This document shows positions 12,201-22,853 of a stretch of DNA of 64,000 nucleotides, in pieces; positions within the stretch are counted from its first letter, which is position 1; every line of letters begins with the position of its first letter. The DNA lies in assembly GCA_024220525.1 (NCBI GenBank), contig JAMYWO010000107.1:48335-112334 (forward strand), given 5' to 3'. A model generated the notes under the pieces. The model was not told where the DNA came from. It was given only the letters and a program-made list of their open reading frames with translations, and did no database searches. The position numbers and the translations under genes were made by a program. Origin of the DNA: Cochliopodium minus. Lineage: Eukaryota > Discosea > Himatismenida > Cochliopodiidae.

Positions 12201-14635
12201 TGAATGTCTCTCAAAAGAAGAAGTTGTCCAAAGTTCCTGAATCTGTCGAAATCGACAGGAAAGATGATTCGGAAGATGACAAGAATGTGGAGTTGAAGAT
12301 AGAAGAGGAAAAGGAAGGTGATACAGATAAGAAATCTGCTTTGAAGATCATTCCCAAGGATAACACGATGGAAAAAACTTTTTCTTTCTCTAATTTACTC
12401 GAATCTGATGGAAATAAAACCAATCCTTATTCTGAGCATATCCCCTCCATGGAAGGAATCAAACCAAATTTGATGAATAGATATCATAGAAGCAGCAAGC
12501 ACAACAGTTTGGATAGCAGCTACAACAGTTCCAACAACAGCAAAAATAACAGCAAAAATAACAGCAAGGCCAACAGTGTTGATAGCATCAATAGCCATAA
12601 CAACAGCTCCAACGAAAATGATGATAGCGAAAAAAGTGACAATGATCCTTACTCTTCCAATCTCCCCACCGTTATCCAGATCGAACCCACCCAATTGAAC
12701 GGAATCAATAACCATCGTCCTCAACAACCCAATAACAACAACCCTCGTTCTTCTGATAACCCCATGTTGAGCAGTGACCCATATTCTGATGATTTCTCTC
12801 CTCCCCTTTCTAAAATCAACAACAACAATATTAAGACAGTAAGCAACGATCCTTACTCTGATGAACTTCCCCTGGGTAACAACATCAGCAAAGCTTTTTT
12901 GAGCAGTGATCCCTACTCTGATGAACTCCCTCAAGGTAACAACACCTTTGATAACAAAAATTTCTTGAGCAGTGATCCCTACTCTGATGAACTCCCTCAA
13001 GGTAACAACACCAATAACAACAACAACACAACTTTATTCAGCAGTGATCCCTACGCTAACGAGTTTGTCGCACCCCAAGTCAACAGTATCAACCACAACA
13101 AAAAGATCAGATCAGAAAGGCCCTCCCTCAACAACCTCCCTTCTGACCCTTCTCTGTTGAACAGTGACAACACTTCTTCTCCTCAAATCGAGAATTACAA
13201 CACCAGCAACAACGATCTCCTCCCTATCGACGAGAACAGCGACAATAATACTAACAACACCAGCCACAACAGCCATCACCACGTCTTCATCAACCCCAAC
13301 CCTTCCGTCCTCAAAAAGAAGAACAAGTCCAAGGATCTCAACGGCATCCGCAAATCCCAAGGCGCCCTCTCCAGCAACAACCACAAACTCAGCGAGACCT
13401 CGCCGAGCGTTTCCCTGCGACACACTCACACTTCCATCCCTACCTCCCCGTCTCCCTCCTTAAGACCCAAAAGCAATACTATCCATCAAACCCAGACCTT
13501 ACCTTCTATTACTCCCAACAGAATCAATCACAACCCCAACAACAACCACATTGGCAGCACTAATGAGCAGTTCAAGGAGAACGAGACCTTCCAGTCCACC
13601 ATGGAGTCCCTCTTGAAGACTCAGTCCAGCTCCCCTGAGTTCTTCACCCTCCAGGAGAAGCTCATTTCTTTGGGTACTGATTTCGTCACTTCTGCCTTGA
13701 ACTACGGAAAGATCATCATCAATGAAATTTTCATACCTGTCGAAAAGAAGACCATCAAACCCATTCAAAGTACTCATCCTTTTTTATTTTTTATTCATTT
13801 TTTCATTATTTTTCAAAACATAAATATTTTTTTCAATTTAATTTATTTTTTTGAATTTTTTGAATTTTTTGAATTTTTTCAAATTTTTTTACTTTATAAG
13901 TTTAATTTTACAAGTTTTTATTTTTAAAATTTCAATTTAATATTTGAACTTACTTGTATTTTTTTTTGATCAAAAATAATATTCAAAATTGAAAAATTTA
14001 TGATTAAATAAAAATATCACTATAATNTTTTATTTATTTTATTTATTTTATTTATTTTATTTATTTTATTTATTTTATTTATTTTATTTATTTTATTTTA
14101 TTTAAATAAAATAAAACAGTTTTGTTTCAATCTCCTATCCAAAAATTGGAGCAATTCAAAGAGGGATACATGCAAAAATTAAAGTCTAAAGGTTAAATTA
14201 TTTCTCAATTTAAAAAAATCACTTATTTTCCCTTTCATTATTTTTTATTTATTTTTTTTTTTAGGTATTGGATCAGGGAACATTTGGTCCAAAAGATTTT
14301 TCTGCGTGCAGGAAGGTGTATTGTTTAAATTTAAGGATAAAGGAGGGAAATGTGAAGAGAAATATCCACTTTACAAGTCAAAACTCGAAGAGTATTCACC
14401 AAACTCTTTCAACGTAAAAAATAAAAAATAAAATAAAAATAAAAAATGAAATAAATAAATAAAATCAAAACTATAAAATAAAAAAAAGGGCTGTGCTTTT
14501 CAAATAAAGCTTGAGGATGAAAGAACGGTGATTTTGAGACTCGAAAGCGATCTTGAAGCACAAACCTGGATAAACTACATTTTGAGACAGAAACTGTTGA
14601 TCGATGAGATAATAGATTCTATTGAGTTTGAATGA
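9243..14635 (+). CDS. Large disordered scaffold protein with two PH domains
   Basis: Exons: 9243-9475, 9494-9687, about 9761-11533, 11601-13770, then exons at about 14117-14191, 14265-14413 and 14488-14635. Phases agree across all joins, including the intron holding the N at 14027. The N-terminus is helical; a PH-like domain lies about residues 150-290, ending NYKFYTKQKKDLQMWYTLI. The long middle is Ser/Asn/Lys-rich and disordered, with Lys-Asp-Val-Gly-Asn-Glu repeats (11640-11780) and six DPY repeats (12640-13080). Near the end a helical segment of about 65 residues leads into FQSPIQKLEQFKEGYMQKL and a PH domain with WSKRFFCVQEGVLFKF and the closing Trp in LEAQTWINYI. This resembles the BAR-PH layout of Arf-GAP proteins, but no Arf-GAP domain is present. 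A membrane-recruited adaptor is inferred. Confidence 0.8.
9476..9493 (+). other. Ultrashort 18-base intron
   Basis: GTAAGAATTTTTATAAAG separates exon 1 (phase 2) from exon 2. Removing it joins two otherwise separate open frames exactly (Leu-Leu-Leu-Gln-Asn), while reading through gives a stop at once. Neighbouring introns are 40-100 bases or more, so this is far below the local norm. Confidence 0.6.
12636..13080 (+). repeat. DPYS(D)ELP peptide repeat in the PH scaffold gene
   Basis: Six copies of a 14-35 residue unit with the core S(S/N)DPY(S/A). Two adjacent copies, starting near 12900 and 12963, are almost identical at DNA level (SSDPYSDELPQGNN), showing recent internal duplication. Repeated DPY/DPF-like tripeptides in disordered tails are known in endocytic adaptors; that role is inference here. 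Confidence 0.75.
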
Positions 14636-16099
14636 AAAAAAAAAAAAAATAAAAAACTTTTGTTTGAATAAAAAAAATATAAAAATATAAAATTGTTTAC
14701 GTAAAAATTTTTTTTTATTTTAAAATACAATTTTGAGGGTATGATTTGAGGGAATACGAAATTGGGACTCTTTCAAATCTTTATCTAGACGGGATTATAT
14801 AATAATAAATGGTTGATTATAATAATTTGGGTTTTGGCCACAACGATGGAGCCAATAGAATTTTCAAAACTTGTGTCGGAAACAATTGGTCTTGGAGTTC
14901 ATTGGCAAAACATCAACAAATATATCAAAAGCATCATTTGCAAGGTCTTAAAAGTGAGAAAAATAAAGTTCTCCCCTAGTGTGATCAGTCTCACATAACT
15001 CTGAAGAAATTAGAATCGAAGAAGTTCAAGCAACAATGAAACATGTAAGATAATTAAAATTTAATAATTATATTCCATTTTCCTTCAAAGAAAACTCTAA
15101 AGATATGTAGAAAAGTTCTTAAAAAGTTCAATGGCAAAACAAAAAATCTCCTAAAGAAAGTCAAGCAGTCTTCTATCCACCGATCTTTGGAGATACTTTT
15201 ATAAATGGTGGGAGGGATCACTCTTTCGTTTGCTGCACCACGGTTGTGCTCACATAAACAACTTTAAATCCAATTTCAATTACTGTGAGTACATGAAATC
15301 CAAGAATAGAAATGTCATCGATGACAGCGAAAAATATCATCTTCAAAACACCATTCGCACACTAAAAATGAAATGCGAAACTTGATTCAAACCAAATTAT
15401 ACCACCCATCGGAATTTTCTTCCAGTTTAAAGATATAAAATCATGTTACTCCACCTTGATTTTATATCGTTATAAAAAAGATTAAAACTATTATTAATTA
15501 TCTTTCAGAGAAGACTATGATATTGATCTAAATCAAACATATTAGAGAATACTGATAAATTAACGATACATAGAGAAATACTTCTTAGAAATTCAATAAG
15601 TACTAGTGGCAAATTCTCACCTGATTGGTGGTTTGTTTTCTTGTACAATCAACAGTGTGTTCTAATTTTAACTTTTTTGCATGATAGACAAATGGTGTTT
15701 GGGCACTCTGCACATGAAATGAAACTTCACTTACAATTCAAACAATGATAAGAATATTTGAATATAAAATGCACTGTTTCTCTCCAAATTCCAATAATTT
15801 GCTCTGATTTCCATTTAAAAATTCAAGGTTTGATTTCTTTTTAAAGGGGTTTTTAATTAAAAAATTATTCAAATAAAATTATTTTACTATTAAAGGTTGG
15901 GAGGAACTTTTGTTTTTTCTGGAGATGTTTTCTCAAACTCTTCAAAGTATTAAAGAATTTAATTTTATCAAAACCATTCTTTTTTTTTTTGCCAAATCAT
16001 TTTGTTTGAAATTTTTTTTTTTCGCTCCTTGAAATAGTATAAAAATAGGCAAAGAAGTTAAAAACTTAAATAAAATCGACAATAAATCATTAAATTTAA
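14636..16099. other. Long region without an intact gene; scraps of coding-like sequence
   Basis: About 1.46 kb. From 14810 to 15382 base composition rises toward coding-like and short plus-strand frames appear: 14808-14972 (FGHNDGANRIFKTCVGNNW) and about 15137-15382, which has an unusual Trp/His/Cys-rich stretch LWRYFYKWWEGSLFRLLHHG. They are in different frames, with stops between and no convincing splice sites. I do not recognise a family. It could be a decayed host gene or the rest of an old DNA transposon, but no terminal repeats or catalytic motif are visible. From 15400 to 16099 I see only AT-rich sequence; the last part should carry the promoter of the zinc-finger gene. Confidence 0.5.
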
Positions 16100-16917
16100 A
16101 TGAAATTGAGGAAGATTCATGAAATAATAAAAAAAATGGAGAAAAAATTTTTTTTAAAAAATTCGATGAATGAAAATACCTTTTTGATAATAGATACGAT
16201 CACGGAAAATATGAAATGCAAATGTTCAAGGCTTCTCTTCGATCCTATGCTCTGCATGAATTGCACACAATCTTTCTGCAAAAATTGCTATCTCAATGAA
16301 AATTGCCCCAATCCTAATTGTAAAGAGGAGATGATAGAAAATAACAGGATCAAGAATAGAATAAGTAAGATGAGATGCAGATGTATCTTCTGTGATGAGG
16401 ATATGCTCATAGAAAACATCAAATTGCATCCACAGACAAAAAAGGAGCATATGTTCAAGTGCAGGAGTGGATGTGGTTTCGAAGATCTGGAGGGATTGGT
16501 TTCTTTGCATGAATCCACCTGCCAATTGATGATGATCAAGGATCTCTCAGAGAAATTAGAAAATGAAAAAAATAAAAACAGAAATTTAGAGGTAAATAAC
16601 AAATTTTAATAACAGTGTTTGTAAGGACTCTACTTCTTATATATTAAGGGATTTTGTTCTCTCAAATTAAAATATACATTCACTGAAATATAAAAAATTT
16701 TTTATAATAGAATGAAGTCAAGGATATAAAATTCGAATTTGGATTGTTTAAAGAAGAAGTGAATAAAAACATCTTGAATCATATGGAAGAGATAACTCCC
16801 ATTAAAAAAGACCATCTCATTACCACCATTGAGCACAAGAACATGGAGAATCGGTTGGAATTTTTGCTTAAGGACTCCATGCAATATCTCAAAGAAGAAA
16901 TAGTAAAAAATAAATAG
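16100..16917 (+). CDS. RING/TRAF-like zinc-finger protein with coiled coil
   Basis: Two exons, 16100-16591 and 16711-16917, join in phase 0 to give about 232 residues. After a short basic N-terminus a Cys-rich finger runs CKCSRLLFDPMLCMNCTQSF-CKNC...CPNPNC, like the RING of TRAF proteins but without a clear ring His. A second Cys/His cluster follows (CRCIFCDED, H..H, CRSGCGFEDLEGLVSLHESTC), like a TRAF-type finger. The C-terminus is a coiled coil of Glu/Lys/Asn-rich heptads ending EEIVKNK. Such proteins are often E3 ligases or adaptors, but no MATH domain is present. Later in-frame Met codons near 16136 and 16163 are possible starts; the first is kept because nothing excludes it. Confidence 0.75.
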
Positions 16918-17107
16918 TAAAAAATAAATTAACTTATATCCAAAAAATAAAAAATAATAAAAAAAAAATAATGTTCAAGTAAAAAAGAAAAATAAGACAA
17001 TGCATTTGTGATTATCCTGACTTTACGATTTATAAAAAATAAAAATATAATAAAAAAACAAAAAACAAAAAAAAATAAATAATTAATCCCAAAAGAAAAA
17101 AAAGGAT

Positions 17108-17818
17108 ATGGGAGACAGTTTGAATTTAGTAATGGGAAGTTTCAGTTACTTGGATCATATGCGAAAAGAATTCAAATGGGATGACTTGGATGAAGAATAT
17201 CACAAAATGATGCAAGATTTGTTCTCAAGATACAATGACCTAATCTACAAATCCAAAAAGTTGTGCACCAAAATGAAAATCCAAATCTTACAAAACAAAA
17301 AGAGCCTAATTTCTGAAGTATCCAGCGAAGAGAGTGGGAAGGTCGATCAAGTGGATGACTGGGGAGAAAAAAGAAGCGAAATCCTCATCAAATTTTTGTT
17401 TTTATTCAACAAATATGTAAAACTGGAACATAGTATCCGCAAAGCCCAAGATTTTTTTAAGTCAGTCAAACCCAAAAAAAAGATCGATTTTGATTTTTTC
17501 CAATTCATTTTTAATAAAGTGATCCAATGCTTTAGCTTTGTCATTCATAAAATGAACTTATCGGTAACTCCCAACAAAGAACACTTTGAGGAAGACAACG
17601 AACAAAAGGCTTTGATAAGGGAGCATCTGGTTCCCTTTTTAGACGAGCTTCACGACGAATTTTTAAAACATCAAAGTATGGTCGAAGAAATTTCAAATTC
17701 TGAATCCATATCCAAAAAAACCTTCGAGATAAAAATTGGCGAATTACAATCTTCTTTAAATGGGTCAAAATTCAAATCCTTTGATGGAATAGAGAATCTT
17801 CTCATTTCAAAAAATTAA
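17108..17818 (+). CDS. Helical protein of unknown family, tandem copy 1
   Basis: A single-exon frame of 236 residues, rich in Lys, Glu, Phe and Leu, predicted mostly helical, with no signal peptide or membrane segment. It aligns with the next gene downstream over nearly the whole length: LFSRYNDLIYKSKKLCTKMKIQ against LLYDYN-KVLSSTEKLCNQIRIQ, and LVPFLDELHDEF against IVPFLEDLHEEF. The pair is therefore an old tandem duplication. I do not recognise the family. The repeated helical segments and position after a TRAF-like gene give no firm clue to function. Confidence 0.7.
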   Translation: MGDSLNLVMGSFSYLDHMRKEFKWDDLDEEYHKMMQDLFSRYNDLIYKSKKLCTKMKIQILQNKKSLISEVSSEESGKVDQVDDWGEKRSEILIKFLFLFNKYVKLEHSIRKAQDFFKSVKPKKKIDFDFFQFIFNKVIQCFSFVIHKMNLSVTPNKEHFEEDNEQKALIREHLVPFLDELHDEFLKHQSMVEEISNSESISKKTFEIKIGELQSSLNGSKFKSFDGIENLLISKN

Positions 17819-18016
17819 GAATTCATAACATAATTAAAAATATAATTCATGAAATAAAAAAAAAATGAAAGAATTCAAAAAGCAAGAAAAAATTTTCAAA
17901 ACATCAGAAAATTTTTTAACCAAAAAAAGACTCTTAGTTATTTTTCTGGTAATAAAAATGCTATCTTTTTTACTATTTAACATCCCTCTACCAGTATATA
18001 TATAATAAATATTTAG

Positions 18017-18866
18017 TTATCAAAACCCCATTAAAGAAAAATCTTTTTACAACGAATCATTTGCCAAAAAATTTATTCTCATCAAATCTGCTGATTATTC
18101 ACCTAAGAACAAAACTACTTCATTAACTTTGGTTCAAGAAGAGAGGGAACCCAAAGATTTTATTAAATTGGGAGAAAAAATTTACACTGATATTCAAAAA
18201 AACCAGAAGATTCTAGATATCATCAAGAAAGAAATAATTTGTTGGAGTTCCCTTGATAAAGAATATAAAACAAAGATTGAATCTCTGTTGTACGATTACA
18301 ATAAAGTTCTCTCTTCAACAGAAAAATTGTGCAACCAAATTAGGATCCAAACCCTGGAAAGAAAAATGATAAATGATTATAACTTTCTGGAAAAGGGCAA
18401 ATTGGCAATGGAAAAACAAAGATGGGAAAAGCAAAAAATTGAGATGATCTTAGCTTTTTTAAAACTCTTTAATGAGTACATAGATCTTGATAAAAAAATT
18501 GTAGATGCTGAAGTTTTCTTCTTTTGTGAGGATCCAAAAAAAAAATTAAGCACCTCTCGTTCTACCTTCTTCAAAATGATTCAATCTTTCACTTCTTTTT
18601 TTTACAAAGTTAACAAAACAGAACAGTTTACAGAAGAAGTAGATAATGAAAAAAAAAATATGATCTTTAAATACATTGTTCCTTTTTTGGAAGATCTTCA
18701 CGAAGAATTTCGAAAGCAAAAAATGATTATCAAAGAAATTTCCCATCCAAAAAAATCCACATCAGAATCTTTCTTTGATGAAAAGATTTCAGAATTGCAA
18801 AAATCAATGTCAATATCTGAATTAATTTTGCAATTTCAATATAAAATTTTGACCATTAAAATTTGA
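18017..18866 (+). CDS. Helical protein of unknown family, tandem copy 2 (5' end unresolved)
   Basis: Paralogue of the preceding gene, diverged but collinear, with the shared block KLCNQIRIQ and the C-terminal block IVPFLEDLHEEFRKQ. No in-frame ATG opens it. The frame runs back to a good acceptor (ATTTAG, ending 18016), so an upstream exon is likely. An ATG at 17864 opens a short Lys-rich frame, but I could not find a donor that keeps phase. The stop (18864-18866) lies only 15 bases before the start codon of the deacetylase gene. Function unknown. Confidence 0.6.
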
Positions 18867-18881
18867 AAATTAAAAAAAAAA

Positions 18882-21131
18882 ATGAAAGCAACTAAATTGG
18901 TGGTTATAACCAATCTGAGTGATTTGGTTATTAATGTCGCAAATAGCAAGGATGAGGTCAAAGATAATGCGAATGTAGGAAAATCAAATAAACCAGAGAA
19001 GAGACAATATCTCATCCATGAAGAATTGAAGTCAGAATATCAAATCATCATCCCTGATCTCAAGAATCTTCAGATAACCAAGGAGAAAATCGAAGAGTTG
19101 GGAGTTCATTGTGGGAAATATTTAAAATTTTTCGAGAATGCCTATTCCAGTTTTCAACAAAACAAGGGTAATCATAAAAATATAATTAACTTTTTACAGC
19201 ATTTTAAAATTTGTTGGTAAAAATTTTATATCCGCTAACAGAGTTGTAATATTTGGACAAACTTTTGCAATGAATTTAATATACCATACACTGTGTAAAT
19301 ATCAATTGTATATCTCCAATAGATGATTTTTTATCATCTTAAAAATATGTATTTGTATATTTTGATTATATTGATCATTTTTAATAACAAATTTTCAATA
19401 CGTATCATCTATTTATCACTTACCAATTTTAATATCACCCTACAAGATGATGAATTTGAGAGGAATGGAGGCTTGGTTCCTCACCATTTCTCGAGAAGAA
19501 AAAAAGAATATCAACACACCATCGATACCTTGCCCTACTGGAAACAGAGCGGATATTATTGCGACGATATCATGACTCCCATCTTCAAAGAGAGCTACCA
19601 ACTAAGCATGGAAAGCGCAAATAATACTTATGTAGGGTAAAAAAAACAATAATGAGATCATGATTCTCAATATACATGAATAATGAATAATGGATTTAAA
19701 ATTGATCACATTATCTTTATATTTAAAATTATTGTGAGAATTTAATCTTTCAGAATATAATTTGGATCAATTTTCAAATCTCAACATAAGATAACTAAAT
19801 ATTTGATCAATTATCCGTCATTTTATCATTTGTATATGTTGATTAATATTGATCCTTTATCGATCATTTTTACTTGCAAATTCATTTCATTCGAATGATT
19901 TCCAATTTTTTGGATGCATCGTTACCTTTATCAACATATCTTCATCAAAGTGAAATGTTTTATTTTTTATTTTATTTTCGATAAGATTCTTGGTTTAGAC
20001 TCTGGATTAGAGCCAATATAAAATTTTCCAATCATCAAATCTGAATTAAGACCCAAATAGTTTAAAAAAATTTTTTTAAAAAATTAACATTATACTCATA
20101 AAATCAACCATAAACTTAATATAGAGCCCAAAAACTTTTGAGCAACGAAATACAGTACGCTTATTGCCTCAACACCATTCCTGGTCACCACGCCTTCTTC
20201 GATGGGTACGGAGGATATTGTTTCTTCAATCACTGCGCCATTGTAGCTGCTCATCTCACAAACAACGGAGAAAAAGTAATAAAAATTTTAATCATTTTAT
20301 TTTAAAAATTATTTTTTGTTTTTAAACTTTTTATTGAAACCATTTTGTTTTTAAATTTTTTTTCATTAATTAAAATTTTTATTTTATCTTTTTTTGAAGT
20401 TTTTTTTATTTAAAATTTTTGAAAGGTTGCCATTCTTGATGTCGATTATCACGCAGGTAATGGTACTTCGGACATTTTTTATCACAACTCCAAAATATTG
20501 ACCGTATCAATTCATGCTGTAAAAAATAAAAACTAAAAAATTTGGAATATAAAAATATAAAAATAATCAAAAATAAAATAATAATAAAAAAAATTTAAAA
20601 AAATAAAAAGGATCCCGTTTATGAGTACCCCACATTCGTCGGGTTCGAGAGTGAGAACAATGAGACCAACTACAACTTTATTTTCCCCAAAAAGTGCAAA
20701 TATGAAACTTACGAACCCATTTTACAAAAGAGTTTGGATATCATCGACAAGTTTGAGCCGACCGTTTTGTTAATTGCGTTTGGTGGAGTAAAAAAATTTA
20801 AAAACACCATTATTTCGAATAATTTTTTTTTTTTTTTTACTGATAGGATACTTACAAAGATGATCCTGATCCTTCTAAATTGTATGGGTGTTCCATAGAT
20901 CTTGACGATTACAAAAAGATGGGTAATAAAAATTTTAGAAATTTTTGTTAATTGAAAAAAATAAAATAAAAAATTAAAATAATTAATTATTTTCCTTTAA
21001 AAATTCTAGGACAACTAATTTTCAAGCACAATTCCAAAAGAAAGATCCTCATTACACAAGAAGGTGGCTATGAAATTTCTGTCATCAGCAAAATTGTCAA
21101 AAACTTTCTTGATGGGTTTCAATCTATCTAA
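18882..21131 (+). CDS. Acetylpolyamine amidohydrolase / class II histone-deacetylase-like enzyme
   Basis: Seven exons (18882-19167, 19447-19636, 20125-20275, 20426-20518, 20611-20787, 20847-20922, 21010-21131) join with consistent phases to 364 residues, close to the length of bacterial acetylpolyamine amidohydrolases. The Zn-dependent deacetylase site is complete: tandem His in TIPGHHAFF (about 180-181), metal Asp and His in ILDVDYHAGNGT (216 and 218), second metal Asp in DTYKDDP (300) and the transition-state Tyr in EGGYE (345). Collinear family landmarks include FGGYCFIN-type YGGYCFFNH and FYHNSKILTVSIHADP. The family removes acetyl groups from polyamines, small amines or lysines; the bacterial-like spacing favours small amines, but histone or tubulin substrates are not excluded. 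No targeting signal is obvious. It converges tail to tail, 96 bases apart, with the siderophore-synthetase gene. Confidence 0.85.
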
Positions 21132-21227
21132 AAAGCTCGACGAATATAATAAAATAAAATTAATTTAATTGGAAAATTGATTGAAAAATAAAAATAAAGT
21201 AAAAAACTGATTGAACAAAAAATATTT

Positions 21228-22733
21228 TCATTTCTTATGGAAAGGATTGGGAAACTCAAAGAAAGCATCTTTCTCACCCATGGACATCCTGGTCAAAGCC
21301 TTCATCTTGATCTTCTGAGCAAAGAAGCATTTCTGGAAGCGATCAAAGATGTCTTTGTTGTGGGACTCCACCTTGCTGATCTGATCGAGACAATGTGTGA
21401 TGTGATTGATGACATAATCAGTGTATCCATTGAAGACATTGATTTTGTACAATACAATCAATTGGCTCAAAAGATCATGGATGAAGGAATCGACCATGAA
21501 GGGGATATCATCAGATATGATGGCTGAATTGGGCAACACTATATTTTCCATCTTGCATTTCAAAGCGACGATGCCGCCAAAATCTTTATATCCCAGTCCC
21601 AGGAATTTGCCTGCTTTGTTGATGATGGCGATGACATTTTGGCAATGACATTCGAAGGAGATGGAATAGACGATAAGGAGATAGAGGAAGGAGGAAAGAT
21701 AGGTATCGATGTAGGATTTGATATTGGATTCATCTAGATGGGTGGTGAAATTATCTTCTTCGGTCAAATATGCAATGGGGTAATATTTCCTATCCTCACT
21801 TTTGAAATAGTTTGTCTCCCTTATGATGCATCCAACCAGCTCTGGATGTTTATCATGCTTGATTCCTGCAGTGGCGATTTCCAATATGAATTCAAATGAG
21901 CCCATCTTATTATATGATAGATATCTGTTTAGACCCATCTGTATCCTCTCCAACTCTTTATTCAATGCATATCCATTATAGATGGCATATTTTGAGATAG
22001 TTCTAATCGAGGATGTTGCTTGCACAGAGATTGATAATTTGAGGTCATAATGCATCGTTTTATCCATTAATGTCATCGTCCTGATGGTGCATTGGGGTTT
22101 GGTTGGTATCTCGAATCTTGTTTCTTCATAATCCAATCCAAGAGATGGTAATATGCTTATCTGTAATGGATGGATAGGTAAATAGACATATCTCTCATCA
22201 GAAAGCTCATTTTTGGTATCTTCTTTTCCATATATCTTCTTAATCAAATCTTTATATTCCCCATGTGTGTTGATATCTTCTTTTAGAAATCTATACAACC
22301 TGATATTGACGATGGGCTCGAATTCTGAAGAATATCTCTCGAGATCACTTTCGCCCAATCCAAATTTTGTTTTATGCAATGAATGGAAGGAATGACCATG
22401 ATAGACACGAGATTCATAATCCCATATTTCAAGGTTTTCTATCGATTTTTTATTTGATTTCCTAAACTCACATATTTTTTTATAATTGTCTACCGAGTCC
22501 AACAATTTTTTTTTGTAAGTAATTGGGATCGAACTTTTATTCCAATTAAAATGATCAATGGATATTATATCACCAAAGAATAATAGGTCCCTATCACTTA
22601 TTTTGCTGGTGAATTTGCAAAAATCATTCTGAAAGGAATAAATTCCTTGCAACTCACTGCATTCAAATTTGCAGATTTTCTCGTTGAACAATGAGCATAT
22701 GAATCTCTCATATCCTAAAAATTCTCTATCCAT
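21228..22733 (-). CDS. IucA/IucC-family NRPS-independent siderophore (NIS) synthetase
   Basis: A single uninterrupted frame of 501 residues in a neighbourhood where most genes have many introns. Family motifs occur in order: GHSFHSLHKTKFGL (113-126), matching the ATP-binding GHPxHPxxKxR motif; YLPIHPLQ (184-191); QATSSIRT (238-245), the phosphate-binding TSSxRT; ECHCQN (361-366), the HxQN metal/ATP motif; and YKDFGG (382-387), equivalent to RDF with Lys for Arg. NIS synthetases adenylate a carboxylate such as citrate and condense it with an amine or alcohol to build siderophores; fungal rhizoferrin synthetase is a known eukaryotic case using putrescine. At 501 residues it is somewhat short of the usual 580-600, mainly at the N-terminus, so an upstream exon is possible, though the 120-base gap to the thioesterase gene shows none. 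Bacterial-to-protist transfer is a reasonable inference from family distribution and lack of introns. Confidence 0.88.
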   Translation of the reverse strand: MDREFLGYERFICSLFNEKICKFECSELQGIYSFQNDFCKFTSKISDRDLLFFGDIISIDHFNWNKSSIPITYKKKLLDSVDNYKKICEFRKSNKKSIENLEIWDYESRVYHGHSFHSLHKTKFGLGESDLERYSSEFEPIVNIRLYRFLKEDINTHGEYKDLIKKIYGKEDTKNELSDERYVYLPIHPLQISILPSLGLDYEETRFEIPTKPQCTIRTMTLMDKTMHYDLKLSISVQATSSIRTISKYAIYNGYALNKELERIQMGLNRYLSYNKMGSFEFILEIATAGIKHDKHPELVGCIIRETNYFKSEDRKYYPIAYLTEEDNFTTHLDESNIKSYIDTYLSSFLYLLIVYSISFECHCQNVIAIINKAGKFLGLGYKDFGGIVALKCKMENIVLPNSAIISDDIPFMVDSFIHDLLSQLIVLYKINVFNGYTDYVINHITHCLDQISKVESHNKDIFDRFQKCFFAQKIKMKALTRMSMGEKDAFFEFPNPFHKK

Positions 22734-22853
22734 AGGATGATCTGATGATAATTTTTTTTAATTTTTATTATTTTTATTTAATTTTAAATTATTATTTTTT
22801 TTTACGTAAAATATCAAATTATTTCTAATTTTTAGGAAATTTTTTTTTATATT

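Noticed and set aside
12395-13463. Antisense and alternate-frame Thr/Ser/Val-rich frames over the PH scaffold gene
   Set aside because: They mirror the Asn/Ser/Asp-rich coding sequence; the sense frame is continuous, spliced in phase and ends in a PH domain.
14800-15390. Tc1/mariner-type transposase remnant
   Set aside because: A stretch of basic residues recalled the helix-turn-helix of such enzymes, but I found no terminal inverted repeats, no DDE/D motif and no consistent frame.
21228-22733. NIS synthetase as plain bacterial contamination
   Set aside because: Base and codon use are as AT-rich as the neighbours (for example Asn, Ile and Lys richness), and intron-bearing genes lie within 100-120 bases on both sides without a gap. 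Reads would still be needed to be sure.
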